From: Marinobacter sp. ANT_B65 | GTDB lineage: Bacteria; Pseudomonadota; Gammaproteobacteria; Pseudomonadales; Oleiphilaceae | Assembly: GCF_002407605.1 (NCBI RefSeq) | Contig: NZ_NXGV01000001.1 | Coordinates: 372,643-436,642, forward strand | Reading direction: 5' to 3' | Length of the DNA stretch: 64,000 nucleotides | Notes under the pieces: model-generated | Databases searched by the model: none | What the model was told of the DNA's origin: nothing | Seen by the model: only the letters and a program-made list of their open reading frames with translations | Part shown: one piece after another, positions 57,017 through 64,000 of the stretch | Layout of the letters: each line of letters begins with the position of its first letter | How positions within the stretch are numbered: position 1 is the first letter of the stretch | Position numbers and translations under genes: made by a program

Positions 57017-57669
57017 CAGTCGCCAGCCTCGCCTTCTTGTTCATCTGTCGTGGATGGTGCCCGTGGCACTGTGCTGATTTCTACCCGCCGGTTCTGAGCC
57101 CGGGATTCTGAGTCTGTATTGGGCACAGCCGGGTGATGCGGGCCGAAAGCGGCGGCAAACACGCGGTCGTTGGGCAGGCCCAGGCTGGTGAGGGTTCGGG
57201 TAACTGTCAGCGCCCGTTGGGCTGACAACCCCCAGTTATCTCCATAACGGCTGCCGGGATGCATGGGCAGGTCATCGGTAAAACCGCTCACCATCAGCAA
57301 TTCATCATGCTGTTCAAGATAGGTTTCCAGGGGCGGGACCAGTGATTCCAGCACTTCCTCACCTTCGGCCTGGAGCTGGTCGGAATTGAGCTCAAACAGC
57401 ACGTTGCCGCTGATGCCAATGCGGCCATCATGGAAGGTTACCAGCCCTTTGGTAAGCGGGTCTTCCAGGGCCTGCTCCAGAGCCATCCGGCGTTGCTCTT
57501 CGGCTTCCCGTTTTTCAATTTCCTGGTCCAGCGACTGGCTGAGTTCCAGCTGGATACCGATTACCCACACAAGCATCAGCGCCAGAATGCCCACCAACGC
57601 AGCCATCAGGTCCGAGAATATCGCCCAGACTGGTGCGGATTGTTGTTCGCCGCCTTCCAGCTGTTCCAT
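57016..57669 (-). CDS. MotB/OmpA-family membrane protein
   Basis: 217 residues. A single membrane helix (about 15-38) has an Asp at position 20 (IFSDLMAALVGILALMLVW), the same place as the proton-binding Asp of MotB-type stators. A linker of about 50 residues precedes a C-terminal OmpA-like peptidoglycan-binding domain (about 95-205) with SGFTDDLP, NWGLSAQRALTV and NRRVEI. It overlaps the DUF802 gene upstream and the DUF2894 gene downstream by one base each, suggesting a stator-like complex anchored to the cell wall. Confidence 0.88.
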   Translation of the reverse strand: MEQLEGGEQQSAPVWAIFSDLMAALVGILALMLVWVIGIQLELSQSLDQEIEKREAEEQRRMALEQALEDPLTKGLVTFHDGRIGISGNVLFELNSDQLQAEGEEVLESLVPPLETYLEQHDELLMVSGFTDDLPMHPGSRYGDNWGLSAQRALTVTRTLTSLGLPNDRVFAAAFGPHHPAVPNTDSESRAQNRRVEISTVPRAPSTTDEQEGEAGD

Positions 57670-59624
57670 CAGCCGGCCTCGCTGGTGCCAGCCTGGCGCA
57701 GTGCTGCGGCGGCATCAATGACATCTTGCTGGGAGCTGACACTCAGGTCGATGATTTCCCGCGCCTGGGCCACGTAGTAGGCCAGTTGTTCGTCGTGACG
57801 GCTTCCGGCCTTGTCCAGTGCCTTCTGGATGTCTGACAGGCTGGCGACCACCTGTTGGTTGGACTGGCTGAACAGTTCAATGGCTTGTGCGAAGGCATCG
57901 CTCAGGGCGCCCACTTCCTGGCTGCTGCCGGTGATGTCGTTCCCCAGTCTGCCCAGTTGCTGGCTTTGTTCCTGAATCAAGGTGTTGAAGCGCTCGCTGA
58001 TGTCTGTGAGGGTTTCTTTGGCGCCGTTGATGAGTGAGTCAACCGCACTCTGCTGGCTGTCGGCGCTGTTGCGCTGGCTTTCCAGCAGGCTGTCCAGCTC
58101 CTGTACCAGTCGCTGGCGTTCTTCCAGCAGTTCGTTTTCCCGTTCGCTGTTACGGGCAATTTCCGTCTGCAGCTGGCGGATAACCTCGGCTGCGGCTTTC
58201 GGGGTTTCGGAGGCGGTTTCAATCAGGCGGGTCATGGGTGTTTCCAGCGCTGTGCCCAGTTCCGCCAGGTGCCTGGCTGCTGTGGCTTCCAGGCTCTCCA
58301 GGCGGGTGGCGGCTGATTCTGCCCGCGCGGCTTCCTGATCCCTCAGTCCGGAAAGCTGTTGGCCTATGGTGGATATCAGCTCGTCTATGCCGGTTTTCTG
58401 GCTGTTCACCAGGTCTGCGCTGTTGCGCTGGAGGTGTTCCTGATACCCGGTCAGTGACTGCTGCAGGCTGGCAATGAGTTCCCGGGACTGGACCTGCAAT
58501 CTGGCGAGGTGTTGCTCGCTGTGTTCCTGCAGTCTGGCATGATGCTTTTCACTGTGTTCCTGCAGTGCCCGGGCAGAAGTTGTACTGGTTTTTTGCTGTT
58601 CAGACAGGCTCTGCTGCCAGCGTTCGCCAGCCTCTTCTGTGGTTTTCTGGAAACGGGATGTGAGTTCCGCAAGTTGCTGGCGGGCATCATCAGACCAGGC
58701 TTGATGCACTGTGTGAGTTTCTTTTTGCAGTTGTTCCATGGCACTGATAACAATGGGCTCTACCCGTTCAGCCGCCTGCTTCGAACTGTCATCCAGCGCC
58801 TTGGTCAGCGACTGTGCGACCGAGTCGGCCAGAGTCTGGTAGTGGCTGCCGACTGTGCTGTGGAATTCCTGCTGGTTGCGGGTAAGGGACTGTTCCAGTT
58901 GCTGACCGAGCTGTTCCATTCGCGAGGTCATGCGCTCCATGGCCGATGCCATTTCCGGCAGTGCCAGTGCCTGGGTTTCCAGGGCATGGAAAGCCTGCTG
59001 GCGCTGATGGTCTGCAGACAGGTGGTGCAGTTTTTCCCGCAGGGTTGAATCAAGCGTCCGGGATTCCTGTAGCCGGTCCCGGCGGCTGAGGGTTGATGCC
59101 AGCCCCAGCATGGCTGAGGCAGCAACACCGGCTATGGATGTACCGAAAGCCAGGCTCAGCCCTGCGATGGGTGCGGCCAACGCACTGCGGATGGCACTGA
59201 GTTCCGTACTGTTGTCCAGTGCCGAGGCAGCGCCTCCCAGGGTTACGATCATGCCGGCGAATGTGCCTAGCAAGCCCAGCATCACCAGCAGGCCGGTCAG
59301 GTAGGGTGTCATTTGGGGCGCGGGCAGGCCTGCGGCATGGCCTTCAATCCGGCGCTGTACGGGAAACTGCATGGGCTGGGGCAGGGCGCCCAGCCAGGCG
59401 GTTATCTGGTCATGGGTTTCGGGGAGCTGGTTAACTTTTTCTGCGAGCTGGCGGGTTTGCCGGCGGAAATTCACCAGCTCACCAAAGCCCAGGCAATACA
59501 CCAGAGCAATAATGCCGGTGAACGCCAGGGCCAGCCTATCGGAACCAATAAAACCTGCGCCGACCCAGCACACCGCCGCAAGGCCGATGGCGAAAGCCAG
59601 GGTAAAAAACAGTCTACTCATCAT
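57669..59624 (-). CDS. DUF802 protein: MotA/ExbB-like membrane part with long coiled-coil tail
   Basis: 651 residues. Four hydrophobic helices at about 4-24, 30-50, 108-131 and 148-178 form the membrane part. The last two resemble ExbB/MotA (GLLVMLGLLGTFAGMIVTLGG, then SALAAPIAGLSLAFGTSIAG). The rest (180-651) is a Gln/Glu/Ser-rich cytoplasmic coiled coil with an internal duplication near residues 353-378. The known family name is DUF802. The combination of a MotA-like channel part with a long coiled coil and an adjacent OmpA protein recalls ZorA/ZorB of Zorya defence, but the coiled coil and cytoplasmic partners differ. Confidence 0.82.
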   Translation of the reverse strand: MMSRLFFTLAFAIGLAAVCWVGAGFIGSDRLALAFTGIIALVYCLGFGELVNFRRQTRQLAEKVNQLPETHDQITAWLGALPQPMQFPVQRRIEGHAAGLPAPQMTPYLTGLLVMLGLLGTFAGMIVTLGGAASALDNSTELSAIRSALAAPIAGLSLAFGTSIAGVAASAMLGLASTLSRRDRLQESRTLDSTLREKLHHLSADHQRQQAFHALETQALALPEMASAMERMTSRMEQLGQQLEQSLTRNQQEFHSTVGSHYQTLADSVAQSLTKALDDSSKQAAERVEPIVISAMEQLQKETHTVHQAWSDDARQQLAELTSRFQKTTEEAGERWQQSLSEQQKTSTTSARALQEHSEKHHARLQEHSEQHLARLQVQSRELIASLQQSLTGYQEHLQRNSADLVNSQKTGIDELISTIGQQLSGLRDQEAARAESAATRLESLEATAARHLAELGTALETPMTRLIETASETPKAAAEVIRQLQTEIARNSERENELLEERQRLVQELDSLLESQRNSADSQQSAVDSLINGAKETLTDISERFNTLIQEQSQQLGRLGNDITGSSQEVGALSDAFAQAIELFSQSNQQVVASLSDIQKALDKAGSRHDEQLAYYVAQAREIIDLSVSSQQDVIDAAAALRQAGTSEAG

Positions 59625-60310
59625 GGGGTCTTGTTAACCTCGTTGTGGCAGGCTTCAAGCAAACCAAGCACCGGCTCCAGCCGAACATCCAGTTCAGCAA
59701 GTAACATAATCTGCGTTTCCTCGCAGTAACGGTGGAACCAGTTTTCAGGGGGCTGGCCTGATTCCTGGGTTTGCTCAGAGGGTGTCTGTAAGGCCTGGAA
59801 ATGCTGTTCCAGTACCCGGGAAATTTGAGAAAAACACTGGCTGGTGTAGCCAGCCATGGTGTGGTCGAACACCGCATCCAGTTCGGCCAACCGGGCCAGA
59901 GTCTGCCCCTGGATTTTCATGGACTTGCGTACCTTGTCCCGGAGTTGTCGGCTGTTCGCGGTGATTCTGCGCCTTAGTGCGAGCCAGGCATTCTGCACTG
60001 GCTCAAATTCCGGCTCGCCTTCAAATTCCAGCTCATCGGCCCATTCCTGAATGCGGCGAATCAGGGCCCGGCGGGTAGTGGCCAGCTCGTCGGTCAGCGT
60101 GTTTACCATCGCTTCCTGCACTTCGCCCGGCTGCCGTGTACGGTAAGCGGTCGCGGCATCCAGGTTCATGGTGTCACCCAGCCCGAAAAGACGGCCGAGC
60201 CGTTCGGAAAGGCATGGTAACTGGCTGTGTTCAGGCAGCACGGCGGTATTGGCCAGTTGCTGCAACAGTCTGTCCCTGGGGCCTGTCTGTGCCAGAGGTG
60301 CGGATGGCAT
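59621..60310 (-). CDS. DUF3348 family protein
   Basis: 229 residues from the ATG at 60310; an upstream TTG at 60352 is possible but unsupported. It is soluble and strongly helical, with FGLGDTMNLDAATAYRTR near the N-terminus and ELEFEGEPEFEPVQNAWLALRRRI in the middle. Function unknown. It is the first gene of the four-gene operon and overlaps the DUF802 gene by four bases (ATGA). All four reading frames overlap, so the proteins are probably made in fixed ratios. Confidence 0.82.
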   Translation of the reverse strand: MPSAPLAQTGPRDRLLQQLANTAVLPEHSQLPCLSERLGRLFGLGDTMNLDAATAYRTRQPGEVQEAMVNTLTDELATTRRALIRRIQEWADELEFEGEPEFEPVQNAWLALRRRITANSRQLRDKVRKSMKIQGQTLARLAELDAVFDHTMAGYTSQCFSQISRVLEQHFQALQTPSEQTQESGQPPENWFHRYCEETQIMLLAELDVRLEPVLGLLEACHNEVNKTP

Positions 60311-60506
60311 TGGGCGTGTTCTCACTCGGGTTTCCGGGCAGGTAGCATGCAAGGGCGCTATTCTACTGGCTAAGGGGTTTGAATGATAATGACCTTACTG
60401 TGAGGAAATGCGTGCTTTCGGAAGGCAGCGATTGCCAAAGTTACACCAAAACCGGGTAGGCTAGGTTCTGAGAAAAATAATTCAGATTTTTCAGGGAGAT
60501 TGGATT

Positions 60507-61268
60507 GTGCGCTTGCGAATACTGTCGGATTTGCATGTTGAGTGTTTTCAGGAAGGTCGTGATCTGCCGGATGTAGCTGCAGATGTGGTTATTCTTGCCG
60601 GGGACATTCACCGTACAGGGGAAGGCCTTGCCTGGGCAGCGGAACAGTTTGCCGGGCAGGAGATCATCTACGTTCCGGGTAACCATGAGTTTTACGGTAC
60701 AAGCATGCCCGATGCGCGTAAGGCCATGGCTGCCGAGGCGGGGCGCCTGGGCATTCACCTGCTGGATAACAACACGGTGGATATTGGCAAGGTGCGCTTT
60801 CACGGCACCACACTTTGGACAGATTTTCGTCTGTATGCCGGCCAGCCTGATTATGATCCATCGCAGACGGAAGAGCGCGCGCTCGCCTTTATGCCCGATT
60901 TCCGCATTATCGAGCAGCCGGAGGGTGAGGTTTACACTACGGCAGAAAGCCAGAGGCTGCATGCAGAAGCCATTGCCTGGCTTGAGGCGGAGCTGAGCGA
61001 ACCCTGCTCGGGGCCGCGAGTGGTGATCAGCCACCATGCGCCGTTACCTGAGTGTATTCCGCCGAAATACAAGGGGGATTCGTTATCTCCAGCCTTCGCT
61101 TCGGACTTGCGGGCAATGATGGGGAAAATGGACCTGTGGGTTCACGGCCATGTTCACGAACCCGTTGATCTGCAGGTTGCCGGCACCCGGATATTTGCCA
61201 ACCCGGGTGCTTACCCGAAGGAATATGAGCCACCACTGTTTGTTGCAGACAGAATCGTCGAGGTCTGA
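60507..61268 (+). CDS. Calcineurin-like metallophosphoesterase
   Basis: 253 residues, GTG start. The five metal-binding motifs are complete: SDLHVE, GDIHRTG, GNHEFYG, SHHAP and GHVHEPVD. Substrate unknown; similar small cytosolic enzymes hydrolyse phosphodiesters. It is divergent from the DUF3348 operon across about 200 bases and precedes the DOPA-dioxygenase-like gene by 25 bases. Confidence 0.9.
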   Translation: MRLRILSDLHVECFQEGRDLPDVAADVVILAGDIHRTGEGLAWAAEQFAGQEIIYVPGNHEFYGTSMPDARKAMAAEAGRLGIHLLDNNTVDIGKVRFHGTTLWTDFRLYAGQPDYDPSQTEERALAFMPDFRIIEQPEGEVYTTAESQRLHAEAIAWLEAELSEPCSGPRVVISHHAPLPECIPPKYKGDSLSPAFASDLRAMMGKMDLWVHGHVHEPVDLQVAGTRIFANPGAYPKEYEPPLFVADRIVEV

Positions 61269-61293
61269 GCCCTTGAGGCAAATGGAGAACTTA

Positions 61294-61653
61294 ATGAATG
61301 AAACCAGGCGCCCTGTTAATTCTCACAAGGCTTACCATGCACACGTATATTTTGAGAAAGAGACATTGTCTTTTGCGACGTCTTTGTGTGAGCAGGCTGG
61401 TAAAAAATTCGGCCTGAAAGTTGGTCGAGTGCATCAGAAGATGGTTGGGCCGCACCCAAAGTGGAGCTGCCAGATTACATTTGGATCTCAGCATTTTGAT
61501 GATTTTGTTACCTGGCTTGAATTACACAGAGAAGGGCTTACGATTCTGATACATGCTCTATCCGGCAATGATCTGGAAGACCATACAATATACGCGTACT
61601 GGTTAGGAGGCAGTGTTGAGCTCGATTTATCCATGTTTGAGCAGGCAATATGA
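61294..61653 (+). CDS. DOPA 4,5-dioxygenase family protein
   Basis: 119 residues from the ATG at 61294, six bases after GGAGA; a larger frame upstream lacks a good site. The family pattern YHAHVYF, KVGRVHQKMVGPHPKWSCQITF and DHTIYAYWLG is clear, with His residues suitable for a vicinal-oxygen-chelate metal site. Actual substrate in bacteria is unclear. It sits between the phosphoesterase and amn on the same strand. Confidence 0.88.
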   Translation: MNETRRPVNSHKAYHAHVYFEKETLSFATSLCEQAGKKFGLKVGRVHQKMVGPHPKWSCQITFGSQHFDDFVTWLELHREGLTILIHALSGNDLEDHTIYAYWLGGSVELDLSMFEQAI

Positions 61654-61681
61654 CCGCCGTTAAACCACTCTGAGGCTTGTT

Positions 61682-63157
61682 GTGACACTTTCTTGTGCTG
61701 ATAACTTTGTTGAAGTGACCACTGCTGAAGCAGCGGTTGATCGTCTCGCCACCCTTTATGGGCAGGCAACCAGCGCACTGCGCGCGGCTCTGAAACAGTA
61801 TATTAGCGATCGCCAGCTGCCGGAGGATGCCCGGACCGCCTTTCGTTACCCGGAACTGCGCCTGACGTACCGCGCCCAGGGAGAGATGCCCAGCAGTATG
61901 CGTGCCTACGCACGGCTGCAGGTACCCGGTGTTTACAGCATCACGGTGACTCAGCCAGAGGCCTTCAGGCGTTATCTGGAGAGCCAGTTGGGGCACATGA
62001 TGAGGGATTTCGCAGTAGTTGTTGAGGTGGGTTCGAGCCAGGTCGACATTCCCTATCCCTATGTTGTTGAGCAGGGGGACGAGCTTGGTGCTTCGGGTGT
62101 TACCGCCAGTGAACTGGCGCGGGTATTTCCCAGCACGGATCTGTCTGCCACCAACGATGGCACCGCCGATGGCCTGTACGACTGGCAAGAGCTGGAGCAA
62201 ATGCCGCTGGCCCTGTTTGATGCGGCGCGCACGGATTTTTCATTACGCCGGCTGGTGCATTACACCGGCAGCGACTGGCAGCATGTGCAGCCCTGGATAT
62301 TGCTGACTAACTACCACCGGTACGTTGACCAGTTTATCCGTCACGGGTTGGATATGCTGCAGGGCGACTCGCGCTTTCAGAGCATGGTATTGCCCGGTAA
62401 TGTGGTGATTGAGCGGGGGATGGCCGAAGGTGAGATGCAGGCGATTATCGACTCTGTGGTCTGGCATCAGTTCCAGATGCCGGCTTATCACCTGAAGGCG
62501 GTTGAACCTGAACAGGGCATTACTTTGGTAAATATTGGCGTAGGGCCGTCCAACGCCAAGAACATAACTGATCACCTTGCCGTACTGCGCCCGCACTGCT
62601 GGCTGATGATTGGTCATTGCGGTGGGCTGCGGCAGTCGCAGGTAATTGGTGACTATGTACTGGCCCATGCCTATATGCGCCGGGATGGCATCCTTGATCG
62701 GGTATTGCCGCCGTACATTCCTTTACCGGCTCTGGCCGAAGTTCAGCAAGTGCTTCAGCAGGCAGCTGCTGAGATTACCGGCGAGGAAGGTGAGACACTC
62801 CGGCGCCGGCTTCGTACCGGCACAGTATTAACCTACGATGATCGTAACTGGGAGTTGCGCTGGGCTCAGGAGCGGCCGCAGATTAACCTCGCCCGTGCCA
62901 TTGCGGTTGATATGGAGAGCGGCACGGTAGCAGCGCAGGGTTATCGGTTGCGTGTACCTTACGGCACCTTGTTGTGCGTCTCCGACAAGCCACTGCACAG
63001 CGAGATCAAACTCCCCGGGGCCGCAGGAGCCTTTTACGAGAGAGCAGTTGCCCAGCATTTGCATATTGGCATCCGCGCACTGGAACTGATGCGCAGCGAG
63101 CGTTACACCTTGCACTCGCGCAAACTGCGTAGCTTTGATGAGCCGCCGTTCCGTTGA
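61682..63157 (+). CDS. amn: AMP nucleosidase
   Basis: Hydrolyses AMP to adenine and ribose-5-phosphate. 491 residues, GTG start with GAGG upstream. An N-terminal AMN-specific domain (RYPELRLTYRAQGEMPSSMRAYARL region, positions about 55-80) precedes the phosphorylase-superfamily catalytic domain (about 290-480), with NIGVGPSNAKNITDHLAVLRP, IGHCGGLRQSQ, DMESGTVAAQGYR and CVSDKPLHSEIKLPG. Cytosolic purine salvage enzyme. Confidence 0.95.
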   Translation: MTLSCADNFVEVTTAEAAVDRLATLYGQATSALRAALKQYISDRQLPEDARTAFRYPELRLTYRAQGEMPSSMRAYARLQVPGVYSITVTQPEAFRRYLESQLGHMMRDFAVVVEVGSSQVDIPYPYVVEQGDELGASGVTASELARVFPSTDLSATNDGTADGLYDWQELEQMPLALFDAARTDFSLRRLVHYTGSDWQHVQPWILLTNYHRYVDQFIRHGLDMLQGDSRFQSMVLPGNVVIERGMAEGEMQAIIDSVVWHQFQMPAYHLKAVEPEQGITLVNIGVGPSNAKNITDHLAVLRPHCWLMIGHCGGLRQSQVIGDYVLAHAYMRRDGILDRVLPPYIPLPALAEVQQVLQQAAAEITGEEGETLRRRLRTGTVLTYDDRNWELRWAQERPQINLARAIAVDMESGTVAAQGYRLRVPYGTLLCVSDKPLHSEIKLPGAAGAFYERAVAQHLHIGIRALELMRSERYTLHSRKLRSFDEPPFR

Positions 63158-63208
63158 GCCTGGCCAGGCATCGGTTTCATTTTTATGCGTTCATGTTTGC
63201 AATTAATG

Positions 63209-63745
63209 CTAGTCCCAGCGGCATATGCTGAAAGCGCCATGAGAAAAGTCTGGGTGCTCATAATTGTCGAATGCAAACTCAATTTCAGGTGTGGTCAGAT
63301 CGCAATTCAGTGTTCCTAGCCGCTCGGTAATTGCCCGGGATGGCCCGGCTTCACCGGTCAAGTACCAGAGCAGGTATTTTTCGCCTTCATAGACCAAGCC
63401 TACTACTTGCCGGATTCTCGTTTCGTCGAAGAGTTTCCCGGGGCGTCGGGATTTGATCACTTTTTCCGGGAAGCTGAACCGACCATTTGAGTCGGTTCTG
63501 ACTCTATCGACGTACTCTTTGTCGTAATCAAGAGTTCGGTAGACCTCAATGTTTTCCAGAGGGGTTCCGTTGTTACGGACACTCCCATGTACCTCCGGGG
63601 ACAGATGGACATCGTATTGCTTAAAGTACTGCTTTATCTGATCAAACATACCTGCATTGGCCTCATGAGGAATAACAAGAACGGTTGCACATAGCAGCAA
63701 GGCCATAATGGATTGGAGAAGCAGTGAGTATGATTTTCCGGGCAT
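63209..63745 (-). CDS. Secreted hypothetical protein with carboxypeptidase-regulatory-like fold
   Basis: 178 residues from the ATG at 63745, whose hydrophobic N-terminus ends in EANA like a Sec signal peptide; the frame is open 19 codons further up, starting at TTG. The mature part has SPEVHGSVRNNGTPLENIEVYRTLDYDK and TDSNGRFSFPEK, the beta-sandwich pattern of carboxypeptidase regulatory domains (DUF6795-like). Function unknown. The bases after 63803 to the window end show no gene. Confidence 0.65.
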   Translation of the reverse strand: MPGKSYSLLLQSIMALLLCATVLVIPHEANAGMFDQIKQYFKQYDVHLSPEVHGSVRNNGTPLENIEVYRTLDYDKEYVDRVRTDSNGRFSFPEKVIKSRRPGKLFDETRIRQVVGLVYEGEKYLLWYLTGEAGPSRAITERLGTLNCDLTTPEIEFAFDNYEHPDFSHGAFSICRWD

Positions 63746-64000
63746 GGCTATTACCAGCAATGTGCGCCTTGATCTCGGTTTAATCGGAGGAATATTTGGC
63801 AAGAGACTGGCTTTTCAGCGCGTAAGCGTCAGGCAGCTTTCGGAGAGGGAGCGAGAGAGGGCGGGTTTCAGGGCAGTTCATCGGCAACATATCCTATGTT
63901 GAATTACGCCGCGCGAGCAGGCGAGTCATCCTTGTCAGCACGATTGGAGTGCTAAGATACTTGAGCCAAGACAGAGTCTCAAGCCTCTGATTGATTCTGT

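Noticed and set aside
56414..60310. A complete Zorya defence system
   Set aside because: Only the ZorAB-like membrane pair architecture is matched; no ZorC, ZorD (helicase/nuclease) or ZorE gene is adjacent.
1..64000. tRNA, rRNA, CRISPR arrays, insertion sequences, FNR-type TTGAT-N4-ATCAA boxes
   Set aside because: I looked for the characteristic patterns and saw none that were convincing; a dedicated scan could still find weak ones.

Overview
The window looks like a chromosomal piece of a marine gammaproteobacterium, most likely Marinobacter or a close relative. The reasons are a clade I denitrification nos cluster, a wax ester synthase/DGAT-type acyltransferase, the gammaproteobacterial housekeeping set (metK-ahcY-metF, tkt-epd-pgk-fba, bioA, rsmE, moaA) and the SpoVR-YeaH-PrkA stress block. 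No rRNA, tRNA, CRISPR array, complete insertion sequence, integrase or phage gene was seen. Genus is an inference from gene content and protein resemblance, not from a search.

Layout. 1-7.8 kb: nitrous oxide reduction, nosR (cut by the window start), nosZ, then nosDFYL. A large structured palindromic repeat separates nosZ from nosD. 7.8-12.3 kb (minus): a ThDP-dependent decarboxylase/acetolactate-synthase-like enzyme, an FAD dehydrogenase and moaA. 12.5-13.3 kb: a YbaN-like protein and the NO sensor NsrR. 13.4-17.4 kb: WS/DGAT, a BASS-family transporter, LrgA/LrgB and a PepSY protein. 17.6-20.0 kb: PepSY protein, response regulator and sensor kinase, all overlapping. 20.0-24.8 kb (minus): PrkA, YeaH and SpoVR. 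25-36.6 kb: mixed housekeeping, including a lipoprotein trio ending in LpoB, a FadL porin, YihY, an HDOD protein, DUF445, RsmE and BioA.

36.9-40.3 kb is an accessory patch: an orphan TRAP binding protein, a frameshifted chemoreceptor fragment, a decayed PAAR (type VI secretion tip) gene and an overlapping HipA-like kinase/DUF3037 pair. 40.3-42.6 kb (minus) is a polar amino acid ABC importer. 42.9-47.5 kb (minus) is a methyl-cycle regulon: an ArsR-methyltransferase fusion resembling SahR, metK, ahcY and metF, with two matching operator palindromes that I found in the sequence. Divergent from it, tkt-epd-pgk-fba runs to 53.3 kb and contains a second copy of the structured repeat between pgk and fba. 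53.5-54.9 kb is a second accessory patch with a Tai4-like immunity gene, the apparent tail of its amidase effector, an attC-like palindrome and two small membrane proteins. 54.9-64 kb: a retropepsin-like protease, a NYN-LOTUS RNase-like protein, a four-gene DUF3348-DUF802-OmpA-DUF2894 operon, a phosphoesterase, a DOPA-dioxygenase-like protein, AMP nucleosidase and a secreted hypothetical protein.

Best candidates for something undescribed: (1) the DUF3348/DUF802/OmpA/DUF2894 operon, whose two middle proteins have the architecture of an ion-driven MotAB/ExbBD/ZorAB-type motor with a long coiled-coil tail; (2) the HipA-like kinase plus DUF3037 pair, which sits beside decayed T6SS and chemotaxis genes; (3) the two-copy palindromic element, with a conserved unpaired core and arms that differ in sequence but remain self-complementary; (4) a second perfect 20-bp palindrome beside the SahR site in front of metK.
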